A stretch of 64,000 nucleotides of DNA from Nocardia carnea NBRC 14403 (GTDB taxonomy: Bacteria > Actinomycetota > Actinomycetes > Mycobacteriales > Mycobacteriaceae), in NCBI RefSeq assembly GCF_000308515.1, contig NZ_BAFV01000125.1:62001-126000 (forward strand), read 5' to 3'. Shown here piece by piece: positions 16,637-26,109 of the stretch (position 1 is the stretch's first letter; each line of letters starts with the position of its first letter). Below the pieces are notes generated by a model. The model was not told the DNA's origin, did no database searches, and saw only the letters and a program-made list of their open reading frames with translations. Position numbers and translations under genes: made by a program.

Positions 16637-16919
16637 CGCCTTGTTTCCCGGTCCTGGCGACGAAGCATCCGCCGACCACGGCCGGTGAACCGCTCGGAGT
16701 GGTCTCGTCGGCGGTATACCGCTGTGTCCGCAGCTGCGACGGGGTGGGAATGCGACCCCGGAAACCCTCCTGGTGCAGTCGGAAGCGCCACGCCCTCGAG
16801 CGGGTACGCGGCACCGGGGGCTTGCACGAGATCGATGGCTTTCCGGCGCCGAGACCTGCGTAGATCTGTTCGGTCGGGGTACTGCGTGGTCGGCATTACT
16901 GTCGATGATTGGAGGCGTC

Positions 16920-17549
16920 ATGAGAGACGTCGACGAAAATGTTGCCGGTGGGCGCGGAGGGCGTCTGCATATCCCGCGTAGCCGTGGTGCCCTGGGCGGT
17001 CTGGCCGTCTTGCTGCTGGGTATCTGGGGTGCGCTCATCCCGTTCATCGGGCCGTATTTCAGTTTTGCCTATACGCCCGACGAGCCCTGGGTGTGGTCCG
17101 CGGCGCGCGGCTGGCTGCAGGTGCTGCCGGGGGTGGTGGCGATAATCGGCGGGCTGCTCATGCTGATGAGCCGGAATCGGATCGTGGCGAGTGCGGGTGC
17201 GTGGCTGGCCACCGCAGCCGGTGCGTGGTTCGTGATCGGCCCGCTGCTGGCAGGCCCGTTAGGTCTCGGCGATATCGGTGAACCGGTTGCGGGATCCGAC
17301 TGGAAGCAGGCCTTTGTGCAGCTGACATTCTTCTACGGGCTCGGCGCGTTGATCCTGTTCTTCGCCGCGACCTCGCTCGGACGGCTGTCGGTGCGCAGTG
17401 TCCGCGATATTGCCTTCAACCGGCGTGAGGTCGATGCAGTCGAGGGTCGCCGGGTAGCAGATGAGCCGGCGCCCGCCGCAGCCGCCGATCCCCGCATCGG
17501 CCGGCCCGGCTTCCGCGGGACACCGGGTCTGCACGGTGGTTCGGCCTGA
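16920..17549 (+). CDS. Four-helix membrane protein, unknown function
   Basis: A 209-aa protein. ATG 16920 follows GGAGG with a short spacer. Hydrophobic segments lie at roughly residues 25-47, 62-80, 86-112 and 137-158, followed by a cytosolic Arg- and Ala/Pro-rich tail. The loop after the first helix holds YFSFAYTPDEPWVW. It resembles small conserved actinobacterial membrane proteins, but I cannot name a family. The 283 nt upstream hold no supported gene. Confidence 0.75.
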   Translation: MRDVDENVAGGRGGRLHIPRSRGALGGLAVLLLGIWGALIPFIGPYFSFAYTPDEPWVWSAARGWLQVLPGVVAIIGGLLMLMSRNRIVASAGAWLATAAGAWFVIGPLLAGPLGLGDIGEPVAGSDWKQAFVQLTFFYGLGALILFFAATSLGRLSVRSVRDIAFNRREVDAVEGRRVADEPAPAAAADPRIGRPGFRGTPGLHGGSA

Positions 17550-17669
17550 GAACCGGCCGGTCCGCGGAGGCTTTTGCTGTTGGGCGTTGTCCGTGAATGA
17601 GTGAGCGGTTACTGTTGGCCGCGTCGAACCGGGGCGGGGATATGGACTCGACTGGAATGGGGCATTCCG

Positions 17670-18128
17670 ATGAAATCAACAGCTCGAAGCCCGCTTATCG
17701 TTTCTCGGATCGCCGGTGCGGTTCTCGGCGCGGCCGCGATATTCGCGGCCGCCGGGGCACCGGCGGTGGCCGCGCCCGACAGCGCACCGCCCGGGCCGCT
17801 CGTGGTGCTGAACGAATACTGCGAGGAGTCGGGAGCGGTCGCGCATGTGGAGGACGGCCGCACTGTCTATTGCACGCAGGTGGAGGCGACCGATGCGTTC
17901 GTCTGGTCGTACTCGCCGGACCCGATACCCAGGGATCCCAACACTCGTGAGTACACGTGTGCCGAGGACGGCTGTCGCTATCCCGATGGTTCTGAGGTTC
18001 CGGGATATCAGCGGTGCGGGATTCTGTGCGGTGAACCGCCTACATCCGGCGATGTGCAGAGCGGTCTGGCCGAATGCTTCAACTCCGGTACGCCGTTCGA
18101 GGAGTGTGAACGACGGCTGCCCGAGTGA
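17670..18128 (+). CDS. Small secreted Cys-containing protein
   Basis: A 152-aa protein with a clear Sec signal peptide: a basic start (MKSTARSPL), a hydrophobic core, and AVAAPDSA near residue 35 as the likely cut. The mature part is acidic with eight cysteines (for example NEYCEESG, YTCAEDGC, RCGILCGE, AECF, EECE), suggesting disulfides in an exported protein. A GGGG stretch precedes ATG 17670. It converges on the lipoprotein gene, with 16 nt between stops. No family recognised. Confidence 0.75.
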   Translation: MKSTARSPLIVSRIAGAVLGAAAIFAAAGAPAVAAPDSAPPGPLVVLNEYCEESGAVAHVEDGRTVYCTQVEATDAFVWSYSPDPIPRDPNTREYTCAEDGCRYPDGSEVPGYQRCGILCGEPPTSGDVQSGLAECFNSGTPFEECERRLPE

Positions 18129-18144
18129 TGCGCTTCAGGCGTTT

Positions 18145-19110
18145 TCACTGCGGGAAGAGTGTCAGAACCTGCGACATCACCTGGCGGGCGACGTCGTCGG
18201 TGGCCGAGGTGACTTCGACGGCCGGTACGCGGGGGACGAAAGCTGTGCTTTCGGCAGGTAGTTCGGGGCCGACGACGGCGGAGTAGATCGGGATACTGCT
18301 GTCGTAGAGCGAGGTCGTGCGGAAGACGGTGCGGTTGTCGATCTTCTCTTCGGTGGCGCGGGCGCGCACCTGGTCGGTGACGCGGTAGTCGTAGGCCACG
18401 GTGACGGTTTCGTCGCGGTACCGGAACAGGCATTGGGTCAGCCGGCGTTCGTCGGTATCGGCGGTGCCGTCGAGTTTCGCGCGGACAGCGCACGGGTCGG
18501 CGCCGAGCAGGACGGTGTCGACGGTATCGGGGGAGGTGCCCTGGGGCGGCGACTGCCGCCAGCGGTCGATCATACCGGGCAGCAAACCGTCAGCGACCGC
18601 ACATGAATCGCGGTTCGGGACGGAGAGACCGAGGTAGAACGCGGCGCCCGACGGGAAGCGGGCGGTCGCGCCGCAGGCGCGCGCGCCGGGGTCGCGGTCC
18701 GGGACCAGCAGGACGTGCACGTCGCCGAGATGTTTGTCGATACCGAGCCGCGGAGCCAGCGGGGGCAGCAGGGTCGAATGCCAGGTGAGGGTGGCGGCTT
18801 CGGCCGGGGCCGGATCGCCGAGGACGGCGCGGCACGAGTCCAGGCCGATCGTCACGTCCCGGATTTCGCCGAGGTCCAGGTCATCGAGGGTATCGCGGGG
18901 GAGCAGGGCACAGACGTCGACCTGGCGGGTCGCCTGGGCGACGGCGGACTGCTGCTGCGGGGTATCGGCGGGCGCCGACCAGAACTGCGGCGGCGGGGCG
19001 GGGATCGCCGGTGACCGGGTGGCGCCTTCTCCGGTGTTCGGGTCGTCGCCGCAACCCGCCACGGCGAGTAACACGGCTGCGACAAGTGTGAGCGTGCGAT
19101 AAACCGTCAC
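18145..19110 (-). CDS. DUF3558-like lipoprotein
   Basis: A 321-aa exported protein. GTG 19110 (MTVYRTL...) follows GGGAGG and gives a lipoprotein signal ending in the lipobox LAVAGC, so it should be acylated and membrane-anchored outside the cell. A Pro-rich spacer precedes the globular part, which has the VDVCALLP start typical of DUF3558 proteins (D-x-C then L-x-x-x-x-L) and a second half repeating the same type of unit (DPCAVRAKL). Cysteines are paired. Role in mycolata is unknown. Confidence 0.8.
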   Translation of the reverse strand: MTVYRTLTLVAAVLLAVAGCGDDPNTGEGATRSPAIPAPPPQFWSAPADTPQQQSAVAQATRQVDVCALLPRDTLDDLDLGEIRDVTIGLDSCRAVLGDPAPAEAATLTWHSTLLPPLAPRLGIDKHLGDVHVLLVPDRDPGARACGATARFPSGAAFYLGLSVPNRDSCAVADGLLPGMIDRWRQSPPQGTSPDTVDTVLLGADPCAVRAKLDGTADTDERRLTQCLFRYRDETVTVAYDYRVTDQVRARATEEKIDNRTVFRTTSLYDSSIPIYSAVVGPELPAESTAFVPRVPAVEVTSATDDVARQVMSQVLTLFPQ

Positions 19111-19315
19111 CCGTGACCTCCCGGTGCGAGCTGAGCGGGACCGTTGCCCGCATCGAGTCTGCGGCACGGGCAACCTCGGCGCAAATATTCGACGATATCG
19201 GCCGTTTCACGGTGTCATCTGCGTGTTACGTGCGAACCTCTTCCACCGCACTCGGCTCGGAACCAGGTCCGAGTGCGGGCGGAGGCCTACCTGCCCGGTC
19301 GACCGGAGTGAAAGC

Positions 19316-21775
19316 TCAGCGTGGTGCCGCAGGCCGGTTACGACCTGCGTTGCGGGCCGTGCCCCGGTGGGCGGGCACGGTGGTCGGGTCTTCCGGCCAG
19401 GCGTGCTTGGGATAGCGGCCGCGGAGATCGGCGCGGACCTGCGGCCAGCCGGTATGCCAGAAGGACGCCAGATCCGCGGTCACCGCGACCGGGCGCTGGG
19501 CGGGGGAGAGCAGGTGCAGCACGATCGGGACCCGCCCCCGGGCCAGGCGCGGCGTCTCTTTCCAGCCGAAAACTTCCTGCACTTTGACGGCCAGCACCGG
19601 TTGGTCGGCCGCGTAGTCGAGGCGGAGGCGGCTGCCGGAGGGGACTTCGAGGCGGTCCGGTGCCAGCTCGTCCATCCGGGCGGCGTCCGGCCAGGGCAGG
19701 AGACGCTGCAGCGCCTGCCCGGCGTCGATACCTTCGAGATCGGCGCGGCGGCGGGCGTTGGCGAGTTCGGGACCCAGCCAGGTGTCGGCGGCGGCGAGTA
19801 ATGATTCGTCGTCGACCGGTGGCCACGGGGCGCCGAGGGTGCGGTGCAGGAAATCGAGGCGTTGCCGCAGGGCGACGGCGTCCGCGTCCCAGGACAGCAG
19901 GCCGATGCCGGTCGAGGTCAGTCCGCGCCGCACCGCCGCGGCGAGCATTGCGCGATCGGGGTCGCGCAGCGGCCGTTCGGACAAAATGATCGCGCCCAGG
20001 CGTTCGATCCGCCGCGCGACCACATCGCCGTCGACCCATTCGATTTCGTCGGCAGTGGTGATCAGGTTCGCCGCGGCGCGGCGCGCGAGCTGTTCATCGG
20101 CGACCGCCGCCAGCCGGATATATCCCTCGGACCGGCCGGGGTCACGCGTCGCGATACCGACCGCGAGCCATTCCGCGTCGCCGGTCCCGGCGCCGGCGGG
20201 CAGTGTGACGGCGGTGCCGCCGGCCATGAGGTAGCTCGCGGAACCGGGGCCGCGGCGGCGGGCCAGCCGTTCGGGATGGGCCAGCGCAACGACGTAGGCG
20301 GGATCGTCGACTCCCTCCGGTCCGTCGACCGTCCGGGTCAGCCGCTCGACCTCGCGTCGCCAGCGCGCCGGCTGCTCGCGTCGCAGTGCCCGCAGACCGG
20401 CCGCCAGATCGACCCCGGACGTGTGGGTGTCGTCGTCGAGGACGGTGACCACTTCCGCGGCCGTGCGTGCCCCCACCACGTCCGCACCGTCGAGCAGTGC
20501 GCGTGCCAGCCGCGGATGCAACCCGATACGTGCCATCCGGCGCCCGCGGTCGGTGACCGCGCCGTCTTCGTTCACGGCACCGAGTACTCGCAGTACTTCG
20601 TGCCCGGCCGCCAGTCCGCCGGCCGGCGGGGCGTCCCACCAGGTGAGGCCGTACCCGTCGGCGGTGCCCCAGGACGCCAGTTCCAATGCCAGCCGGGTCA
20701 GGTCGGCGGTGCGGATCTCCGGCTCGGGATAGGCGGGCAGGGTGGCATGCTCGAATTCGGGCCAGCAGCGCCACACCCGGCCAGGGGCCTCGCGGCCGGC
20801 CCGCCCCGCGCGCTGGCCGGCGACCGCCGCCGAAACCCGGACCGTCGCCAGTCCGGACAATCCCCGCGATCGATCGATCCGCGGCACCCGGGCGAGTCCC
20901 GAGTCCACGACGGCCCGGACACCGGGCACGGTCAGACTGGACTCCGCTACCGCCGTGGACAGCACCACGCGCCGTCGTGGGCCGGGCCGCAGCGCCGTGT
21001 CCTGGTGGGCTGCCGACAGCCGGCCGTGCAGCGGAACGATATCGACGTCGTCGAGGTCGGCGAGAAGTGCTGTTGTCTTCCGGATCTCGGCTGCCCCGGG
21101 GAGAAAAGCCAGGATGTCGCCGTCGGTTCCGGCGAGCGCGGCCCGGATGGCGCGGGCGACCTGTGCTTCCTTGCGCTCACGCGGCAACGGCGGAAGGTAG
21201 GTCGTGCTCACCGGGTGAGCGCGGCCCTCGACCTGCACCACCGGGGCCGGACCGGCGTCACCGAGCAGCATCGCCAGACGGTCGGCGGCAACGGTCGCCG
21301 AAGTGGCGAGCACGCGCAGGTCCGGTCGTAATCCTGCCCGGGCGTCCAGGAGCAGCGCCAGCAGCAGGTCCGCGTCGAGATGCCGCTCATGACATTCGTC
21401 GAGAACGACGGTATCGACGCCCGCCAGCTCGGGGTCGTCCTGTAACCGCCGGACCAGCAGGCCGGAGGTCACGACCTCGATCCGGGTCCGCCGCCCGACC
21501 TGGCGATCTCCCCGGACGGAGTAGCCGACGGTTTCACCCACCTGTTCGCCCAGCAGCGCGGCCATCCGACCGGCCGCGGCCCGCGCCGCAAGCCGTCGTG
21601 GCTCGGCCACGATCACCCGGCCGGTTCCTCCCGCAGCCAGCGCCAACGGGACGAGGGTCGTTTTACCGGTCCCCGGCGGCGCCACCAGGACGGCCGTCTC
21701 GTGGTCGGTCAGCGTCTCGACAATATGATCGAGAACGTCACGGATCGGTAGATCGGGAAGCTCGGGCAGTTTCAT
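19316..21775 (-). CDS. hrpB: ATP-dependent RNA helicase HrpB
   Basis: An 819-aa protein of the DEAH/RHA helicase group. Motif I is APPGTGKT (32-39), motif Ia is AEPRRLAAR, motif II is DECH (126-129), motif III is SATV, and motif VI is GQRAGRAGR. The C-terminal HrpB-specific half ends PKHAWPEDPT, as in HrpB. ATG 21775 is chosen over an earlier in-frame start because MKLPELPDLPI matches the usual family start. Its physiological RNA substrate is unknown. It stands alone, 205 nt downstream of the lipoprotein start. Confidence 0.92.
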   Translation of the reverse strand: MKLPELPDLPIRDVLDHIVETLTDHETAVLVAPPGTGKTTLVPLALAAGGTGRVIVAEPRRLAARAAAGRMAALLGEQVGETVGYSVRGDRQVGRRTRIEVVTSGLLVRRLQDDPELAGVDTVVLDECHERHLDADLLLALLLDARAGLRPDLRVLATSATVAADRLAMLLGDAGPAPVVQVEGRAHPVSTTYLPPLPRERKEAQVARAIRAALAGTDGDILAFLPGAAEIRKTTALLADLDDVDIVPLHGRLSAAHQDTALRPGPRRRVVLSTAVAESSLTVPGVRAVVDSGLARVPRIDRSRGLSGLATVRVSAAVAGQRAGRAGREAPGRVWRCWPEFEHATLPAYPEPEIRTADLTRLALELASWGTADGYGLTWWDAPPAGGLAAGHEVLRVLGAVNEDGAVTDRGRRMARIGLHPRLARALLDGADVVGARTAAEVVTVLDDDTHTSGVDLAAGLRALRREQPARWRREVERLTRTVDGPEGVDDPAYVVALAHPERLARRRGPGSASYLMAGGTAVTLPAGAGTGDAEWLAVGIATRDPGRSEGYIRLAAVADEQLARRAAANLITTADEIEWVDGDVVARRIERLGAIILSERPLRDPDRAMLAAAVRRGLTSTGIGLLSWDADAVALRQRLDFLHRTLGAPWPPVDDESLLAAADTWLGPELANARRRADLEGIDAGQALQRLLPWPDAARMDELAPDRLEVPSGSRLRLDYAADQPVLAVKVQEVFGWKETPRLARGRVPIVLHLLSPAQRPVAVTADLASFWHTGWPQVRADLRGRYPKHAWPEDPTTVPAHRGTARNAGRNRPAAPR

Positions 21776-21920
21776 CACCGAACAGTGTGATACCTCGGCT
21801 CCGAGTCGCCACATCCACCGCTCGACCTGTGCGACAGACGGGTATCAGTGCCGCCGTCCGGCACCAGGCCGCGCGCAGGCATGCCCGCCCTGCAGGGCGC
21901 GGAGCGGCCGCCGGCTCGCG

Positions 21921-21980
21921 CTATATGGATCAGTTCCGCCGTGCGAGCTGCTATATGGATCAGTTCCGCCGTGCGAGCTC
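21921..21980. repeat. 30-bp perfect tandem duplication at the STAS gene end
   Basis: Two adjacent copies (21921-21950 and 21951-21980) differ only in the last base. The STAS gene stop codon (21960-21962) lies inside the right-hand copy, so the duplication repeats the final codons and stop just downstream. Confidence 0.9.
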
Positions 21981-22502
21981 ACGAAGTAGGCGGTCGTGCT
22001 CGGTGTCCGGTTCTTCGCGGGTGATCTGCGGGGTCCGGTACGGCCGCGGGCGGGCGGGCCGGAGATCGGTCTGCCGGCGAAGTTGCAGAGAGGTCAATGC
22101 GCCGACCACCGTCGTGCAGACCGGTAGGTGGACGATCCGCGGATCGTCGCCCGCGAGACGGGCGATACGGGGGTTCGGGGTGACCAGGCATATCTCGACG
22201 CCGTCGCCCCGATAACGTTGCGCGTCCTGGGCCAGCGCCGCGAGAGTGCGCAGCGAGAGGAACTCGAGCCTGGTGGTGTCGACGATCAGGGCGCCGCGCC
22301 CGGCCGCCGCTGTCTCGACGGCCTTTCCTACCTCCTGCCGCCACAGCGGCAGCGTGTACGCGTCGGCTTGACCCCGAGCCGACAGGACGACGATCTCGCC
22401 GCGGCGCCGGACCCGGAAGAGGAGTTGCTGCTCGGGCGAGCGCGTATACGACGACGCGGCATGGGCCGAAGCGAAGGACGAGGAGTTGATATCGGAATTC
22501 AT
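21960..22502 (-). CDS. STAS-domain protein (anti-sigma factor antagonist type)
   Basis: A 180-aa protein with a STAS core: LLFRVRRRGEIVVLSARGQA, then ALIVDTTRLEFLSLRTLAAL, which holds the Asp and Leu-Ser of the usual D-x-S-G-V-x region (here L-S-L, with the serine kept). The C-terminal tail is Arg-rich. STAS proteins bind anti-sigma kinases, and the serine is the usual phosphosite. An in-frame GTG at 22547 would add 15 aa. Neither start has a strong ribosome site, so the start is uncertain. No anti-sigma partner is adjacent. Confidence 0.75.
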   Translation of the reverse strand: MNSDINSSSFASAHAASSYTRSPEQQLLFRVRRRGEIVVLSARGQADAYTLPLWRQEVGKAVETAAAGRGALIVDTTRLEFLSLRTLAALAQDAQRYRGDGVEICLVTPNPRIARLAGDDPRIVHLPVCTTVVGALTSLQLRRQTDLRPARPRPYRTPQITREEPDTEHDRLLRELARRN

Positions 22503-22935
22503 ACTGCACCCGACTCGGCTCAGGATGCGTTCCCGCATCGCGGTCACGCCGACCCTGCATGTCTCAAGGTGAATCCGTGACTATGTCCCACCCTAGCCCA
22601 CACGACCGGCCACGGGCGCGGGCGGTGCGATCTCGGTGCCCTCGTTCCGATGCGGGTTTGCCCGGTTCGCCGCCGGGCGGTGACGCCGACAGCTGTGCGC
22701 GGCCGAGCCGACCCTCCGTTGCACTGTCCGCGATACCCGCCGAGGGGCGTGCGGGGCGGACCGGCGTACCGAGGTCACCACGCACACAATGTTCGGGCGA
22801 GTTCATCGTCGGCGCCGAATTCGGTACGTGCGAACCCGACGATCCCGCCCCGACCCGCGTATGGCAGAAGCCGGTGAACTCACAGAACTGGCATCGCCGG
22901 ATCCCCCGCGACCTGGTGTAGCGCCGGCCCGCAGG
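22503..22935. other. Intergenic region between the STAS and PRTase-esterase genes
   Basis: About 430 nt without a supported gene. Frames on both strands are short and lack G/C third-position bias. It must hold the STAS promoter. No clear promoter boxes, hairpin or repeat was seen. Confidence 0.4.
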
Positions 22936-24924
22936 TCAGACGGCGTGGGGGTAGGTGTCCCCGGGTTCGTCCGGCCCGCGATGCGCGATGAGGTCCAGCG
23001 GTGTCAGGGCGCTGGTTTCGTCGATATGCAGCAGGGCATCGAACCGGTCCGCGGGGCGCGCATGGAAGTAGTGGCTGCGCCGTTCGTTGTCTGGACGGTA
23101 GACCACGCCGATGGCGCGTTCGAGCTGCGGCGCGTCGAGCGCCGCGACCGGTTCGCGATCGAAACGCAACAGGAACCGTTCGATTCCGGTGCGGTGCAAC
23201 AGATTCTCCACGCTTCCTGGCAGCGACGGCCGTACCCGCTTCACCCGCGGCGGTCCGTCCCATTCGTCGGCGGCCAGCACGGTGCCGGTGTGGGTGGTGA
23301 AACCGAGGATGCGGGATTCGCCGGGACAGTTCTGCCGGACCAGTTGGCCGAGATTCAACTCCCCGGCCGACCCGAGTTCCGTGGCGCGGGCGTCGCCGAG
23401 ATGCGAGTTATGGGCCCACACCACGATTTTCGCGTCGGAATCGGTGCGCTGCCGCAGATGTCCGCGTAATGCCGTGAGGGTGGCGAACATATGCTCGTCG
23501 CGCAGATTCCACGACGATACGCGGGAACCGAACATCGCCCGGTAGTACTGTTCGGCCGCCGCGACCAAGCGGGCGTTCTGTTCGGCGTAGAACTGTTCGT
23601 CGGGGTCGCCCTGCCCGTCGGTGCGCAGCTCCCGGATGCTCATCCGCTGCAATTCCGCCAGCTGTGCGACCACCGCGTCCGCACAATCCTCGCCCGCGCC
23701 GAACGCGGCGGCGTAACCGTAGTGCTGTTCGTCGGTGTGCTGGTCGAAACAGGCGTACCGGTCGCGGGCGCGCCGTGCGGCTGCCGGGTCGACGCGGTCG
23801 AGATAGCCGATCACCTCGGCGGCGGAGCGACGCATGCTGTAGAGGTCGAGGCCGTAGAAGCCGACGGTGCGCGCCGGATCGCGCCGGTTGTATTCGCGCA
23901 GCCATTCCACGAAATCGCGGACCACGGTATTACGCCACATCCACATCGGGAAGCGCTGGAAACCGCGCAGCGCCTGCTCGGCATCGCCGTCGTCGCCGCG
24001 GCCGCGGATATAGCGGTTCGCGCGGTGGGCGTCGGGCCAGTCGGCCTCCACGGCAACCGCGTCGAAACCGGCGCGTTCGATGAGGGTGCGCGTCATCCGG
24101 GCCCGGGCGGCATAGAACTCCGAGGTGCCGTGGGTGGCCTCGCCGATCAGCACGTACCGGGCATCACCCACCAGGTCCAGCAGGACATCGTCGGACGGGA
24201 CGCCGTCGGGCAGCAGGGTGGCGGCGGACCTGACGCCCACCTCCGGGCCGGTGGCGGCGGCCTGCTGTTCGCCGGCCGGAAGCTGCGCGGCACGGTCGAG
24301 CAGATCGCGGATCTCCTCGTCGGAGCTCTGGGTGAAGTCCTGGTACTCCGCGCTCACCCCGGCGAACCCGGCGGGTACGCGCGCGCAGACCATCTCGTCC
24401 ACCCGTCCCCGCAACCCGGCGCAGGTGGCTTCGAGGGCGACGGGTACCGCGACGACAACACGCGCCGGATGCATCCGGTACACCGTGCGGACCGCCGCAT
24501 CCATGGTCGCGCCGGTCGCCAGGCCGTCGTCCACCAGGATCACCGTGCGGCCCGTGACATCGAGCAGCGGCCGCCCACCCCGGTAGACCTGTTCCCGCCG
24601 GCGCAGTTCGCGGCCCTCGGCGCGGGCTATCCGTTCCAGGACATCGGGGCCGACCCGTTCCGCGGCCAGGACGTCACCGTTGGTGACAAGAACCCCGCCG
24701 CTGGCGATCGCGCCCAGCGTCAGCTCGGAGTTACCCGGGGATCCGAGCCTACGGACGACCAGGACGTCGAGGGGCGCCTGCAGGGCCTGCGCCACCTCGT
24801 AGGCCACCGGCACTCCGCCCGGGGGCAGACCCAGGACGACGGTATCCGGGTCTCGGAAACGGTCGAGTAGCGTCGCGAGTGTCCGGCCGGCCTCGCGGCG
24901 GTCACGGTAAGCGCTTGTCGCCAT
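22936..24924 (-). CDS. Phosphoribosyltransferase-erythromycin esterase fusion
   Basis: A 662-aa two-domain protein. Residues 1-215 are a type I phosphoribosyltransferase with the PRPP loop VILVDDGLATGAT (128-140). Residues 240-662 are an erythromycin-esterase-like domain with GEATHGTSEF (261-270; the His is the likely catalytic base) and VEADWPD with E293. The Ere fold is a metal-independent hydrolase family, and many members have unknown substrates. This domain pair recurs in actinobacteria, often near stress genes. Real macrolide hydrolysis is not implied. A PAS-ANTAR gene lies 69 nt upstream on the same strand. Confidence 0.9.
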   Translation of the reverse strand: MATSAYRDRREAGRTLATLLDRFRDPDTVVLGLPPGGVPVAYEVAQALQAPLDVLVVRRLGSPGNSELTLGAIASGGVLVTNGDVLAAERVGPDVLERIARAEGRELRRREQVYRGGRPLLDVTGRTVILVDDGLATGATMDAAVRTVYRMHPARVVVAVPVALEATCAGLRGRVDEMVCARVPAGFAGVSAEYQDFTQSSDEEIRDLLDRAAQLPAGEQQAAATGPEVGVRSAATLLPDGVPSDDVLLDLVGDARYVLIGEATHGTSEFYAARARMTRTLIERAGFDAVAVEADWPDAHRANRYIRGRGDDGDAEQALRGFQRFPMWMWRNTVVRDFVEWLREYNRRDPARTVGFYGLDLYSMRRSAAEVIGYLDRVDPAAARRARDRYACFDQHTDEQHYGYAAAFGAGEDCADAVVAQLAELQRMSIRELRTDGQGDPDEQFYAEQNARLVAAAEQYYRAMFGSRVSSWNLRDEHMFATLTALRGHLRQRTDSDAKIVVWAHNSHLGDARATELGSAGELNLGQLVRQNCPGESRILGFTTHTGTVLAADEWDGPPRVKRVRPSLPGSVENLLHRTGIERFLLRFDREPVAALDAPQLERAIGVVYRPDNERRSHYFHARPADRFDALLHIDETSALTPLDLIAHRGPDEPGDTYPHAV

Positions 24925-24993
24925 GAGGGCGCGCTACCCGATGCGGTCCTGGGCAAACAGGACAGGTCTGCGCGCGCCGGGCAGGACGGCCGG

Positions 24994-25713
24994 TCAGCGT
25001 TGCCGGGTAGGCGCCGCGGCCGCACTGCCGTCGGTGTTTCCCGCGCCGATATCGTGGTGCAGCGTCAGCAGCACATGGTCCAGGCGGGTGCGCAGCCGGA
25101 CCTCCTCGTCGGCGATACCCGGAAGTGCCGCGACCATCCGTTCGGCGACCGTGCGCAATTTGATATTCGTTTCCTGCGACCGCCAGCGCAACACATGGAA
25201 AGCCTGGTCGGCGTTGATCCCGTAGGCGAGCATCAGCGCGCCCTTGGCCTGCTCGATGGCCATCCGGGCATCCAGCACCTGCGGCAGGGTGTCGTCGAGG
25301 GCCTCGCGGCGGAACTCGTCCGCAGCGGCGGACAGATCGATATAGAAGCCCTCGGTACCGATCGCTGCGCCGGCCTCGTCCAGCATGGGCTCGGAGACCA
25401 CGAGCACCTCCTTGACATCGCCCGCCGTATCGATGATGCGGTGGCGGCTGGAGAACGGGCCCCCGTCCTCGACCGACAGGATCATGGCCTCGAGGCGGTC
25501 GCGATCGTCGGGGTGCTTATGGGAGAGCAGCAGCTCGGTGGTGGGGCGGACCTCCGGAGGGTGGCCGTGGATCCGGGCTGCTTCCGCAGACCATTCCCAG
25601 GTCCGGGTCGCGAAGTAGTACCGGAACCGTCCCACTTGCAAGGGGTCGCCGGCGCCGACCACCCGTTCCACGAGTTCGACTTCGGATTCCGGCAGCTCGT
25701 CCCGCGCGTTCAT
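24994..25713 (-). CDS. PAS-ANTAR RNA-binding regulator
   Basis: A 239-aa protein. Residues about 20-130 form a PAS domain (FRYYFATRTWEWS, then HPDDRDRL). Residues about 140-200 form an ANTAR domain (VLDARMAIEQAKGALMLAYG with downstream paired helices). ANTAR proteins bind dual hairpins in nascent RNA and prevent termination. PAS-ANTAR proteins are common in mycolata. The downstream esterase fusion, 69 nt away, may be a target or co-transcribed. Confidence 0.88.
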   Translation of the reverse strand: MNARDELPESEVELVERVVGAGDPLQVGRFRYYFATRTWEWSAEAARIHGHPPEVRPTTELLLSHKHPDDRDRLEAMILSVEDGGPFSSRHRIIDTAGDVKEVLVVSEPMLDEAGAAIGTEGFYIDLSAAADEFRREALDDTLPQVLDARMAIEQAKGALMLAYGINADQAFHVLRWRSQETNIKLRTVAERMVAALPGIADEEVRLRTRLDHVLLTLHHDIGAGNTDGSAAAAPTRQR

Positions 25714-25802
25714 GGCTGTGATTATTCCCCGCGCCGCCCACGCGGCGGCGGCCGACCGGTGCCACGGCCGGCGGCGATCCGGTAGACGGCGGAAGAAAAC
25801 GG

Positions 25803-25964
25803 TTACGAATCCATACCGCTGTGCCCCTTCGGGGTGGATTCGTCGGTTTCGAGCTGTTCGCCGGTGGGGTGTTCGTCGGCGTGGGTGGGTTCTGCGTGTT
25901 CCTCGGCGAAATCGGGTTCGTCCCGATCGGCCGTGGTCCGGGGATCGTGTTCCGGTGTGGTCAT
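25803..25964 (-). CDS. Small acidic hypothetical protein
   Basis: A 53-aa, very acidic, Glu/Asp/His/Thr-rich frame beginning MTTPEHDPRTT. It has no fold and no membrane segment. Low-complexity acidic small proteins of this type are frequent in actinobacteria. An in-frame ATG at 26000 would add 12 aa. No good ribosome site is visible, and a plus-strand frame overlaps it, so it may not be real. Confidence 0.4.
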   Translation of the reverse strand: MTTPEHDPRTTADRDEPDFAEEHAEPTHADEHPTGEQLETDESTPKGHSGMDS

Positions 25965-26109
25965 AGGCGGGCGGGTACCCGGCGGGCGCCCGGTGAACAC
26001 AGCCCGATCGTGTTTACCGCCGGCGAATCCGGGAAGCCGCCGACCGGGAAACGACCATGTTCACAGGCCGGTACGGCACGGCCGCGCACGCCATCGAGGA
26101 GGACAACTC

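Noticed and set aside
22559-22921. Possible 120-aa plus-strand gene between the STAS and esterase genes
   Set aside because: Third positions lack G/C bias, no domain is present and no ribosome site is visible.
22936-24214. Macrolide resistance by the erythromycin-esterase-like domain
   Set aside because: The fold is shared by many proteins without proven macrolide hydrolysis, and the fusion is chromosomal among stress genes, so resistance is not supported.
23491-24870. 459-aa plus-strand frame
   Set aside because: Opposite the phosphoribosyltransferase-esterase gene, whose catalytic motifs are intact; the antisense has none.
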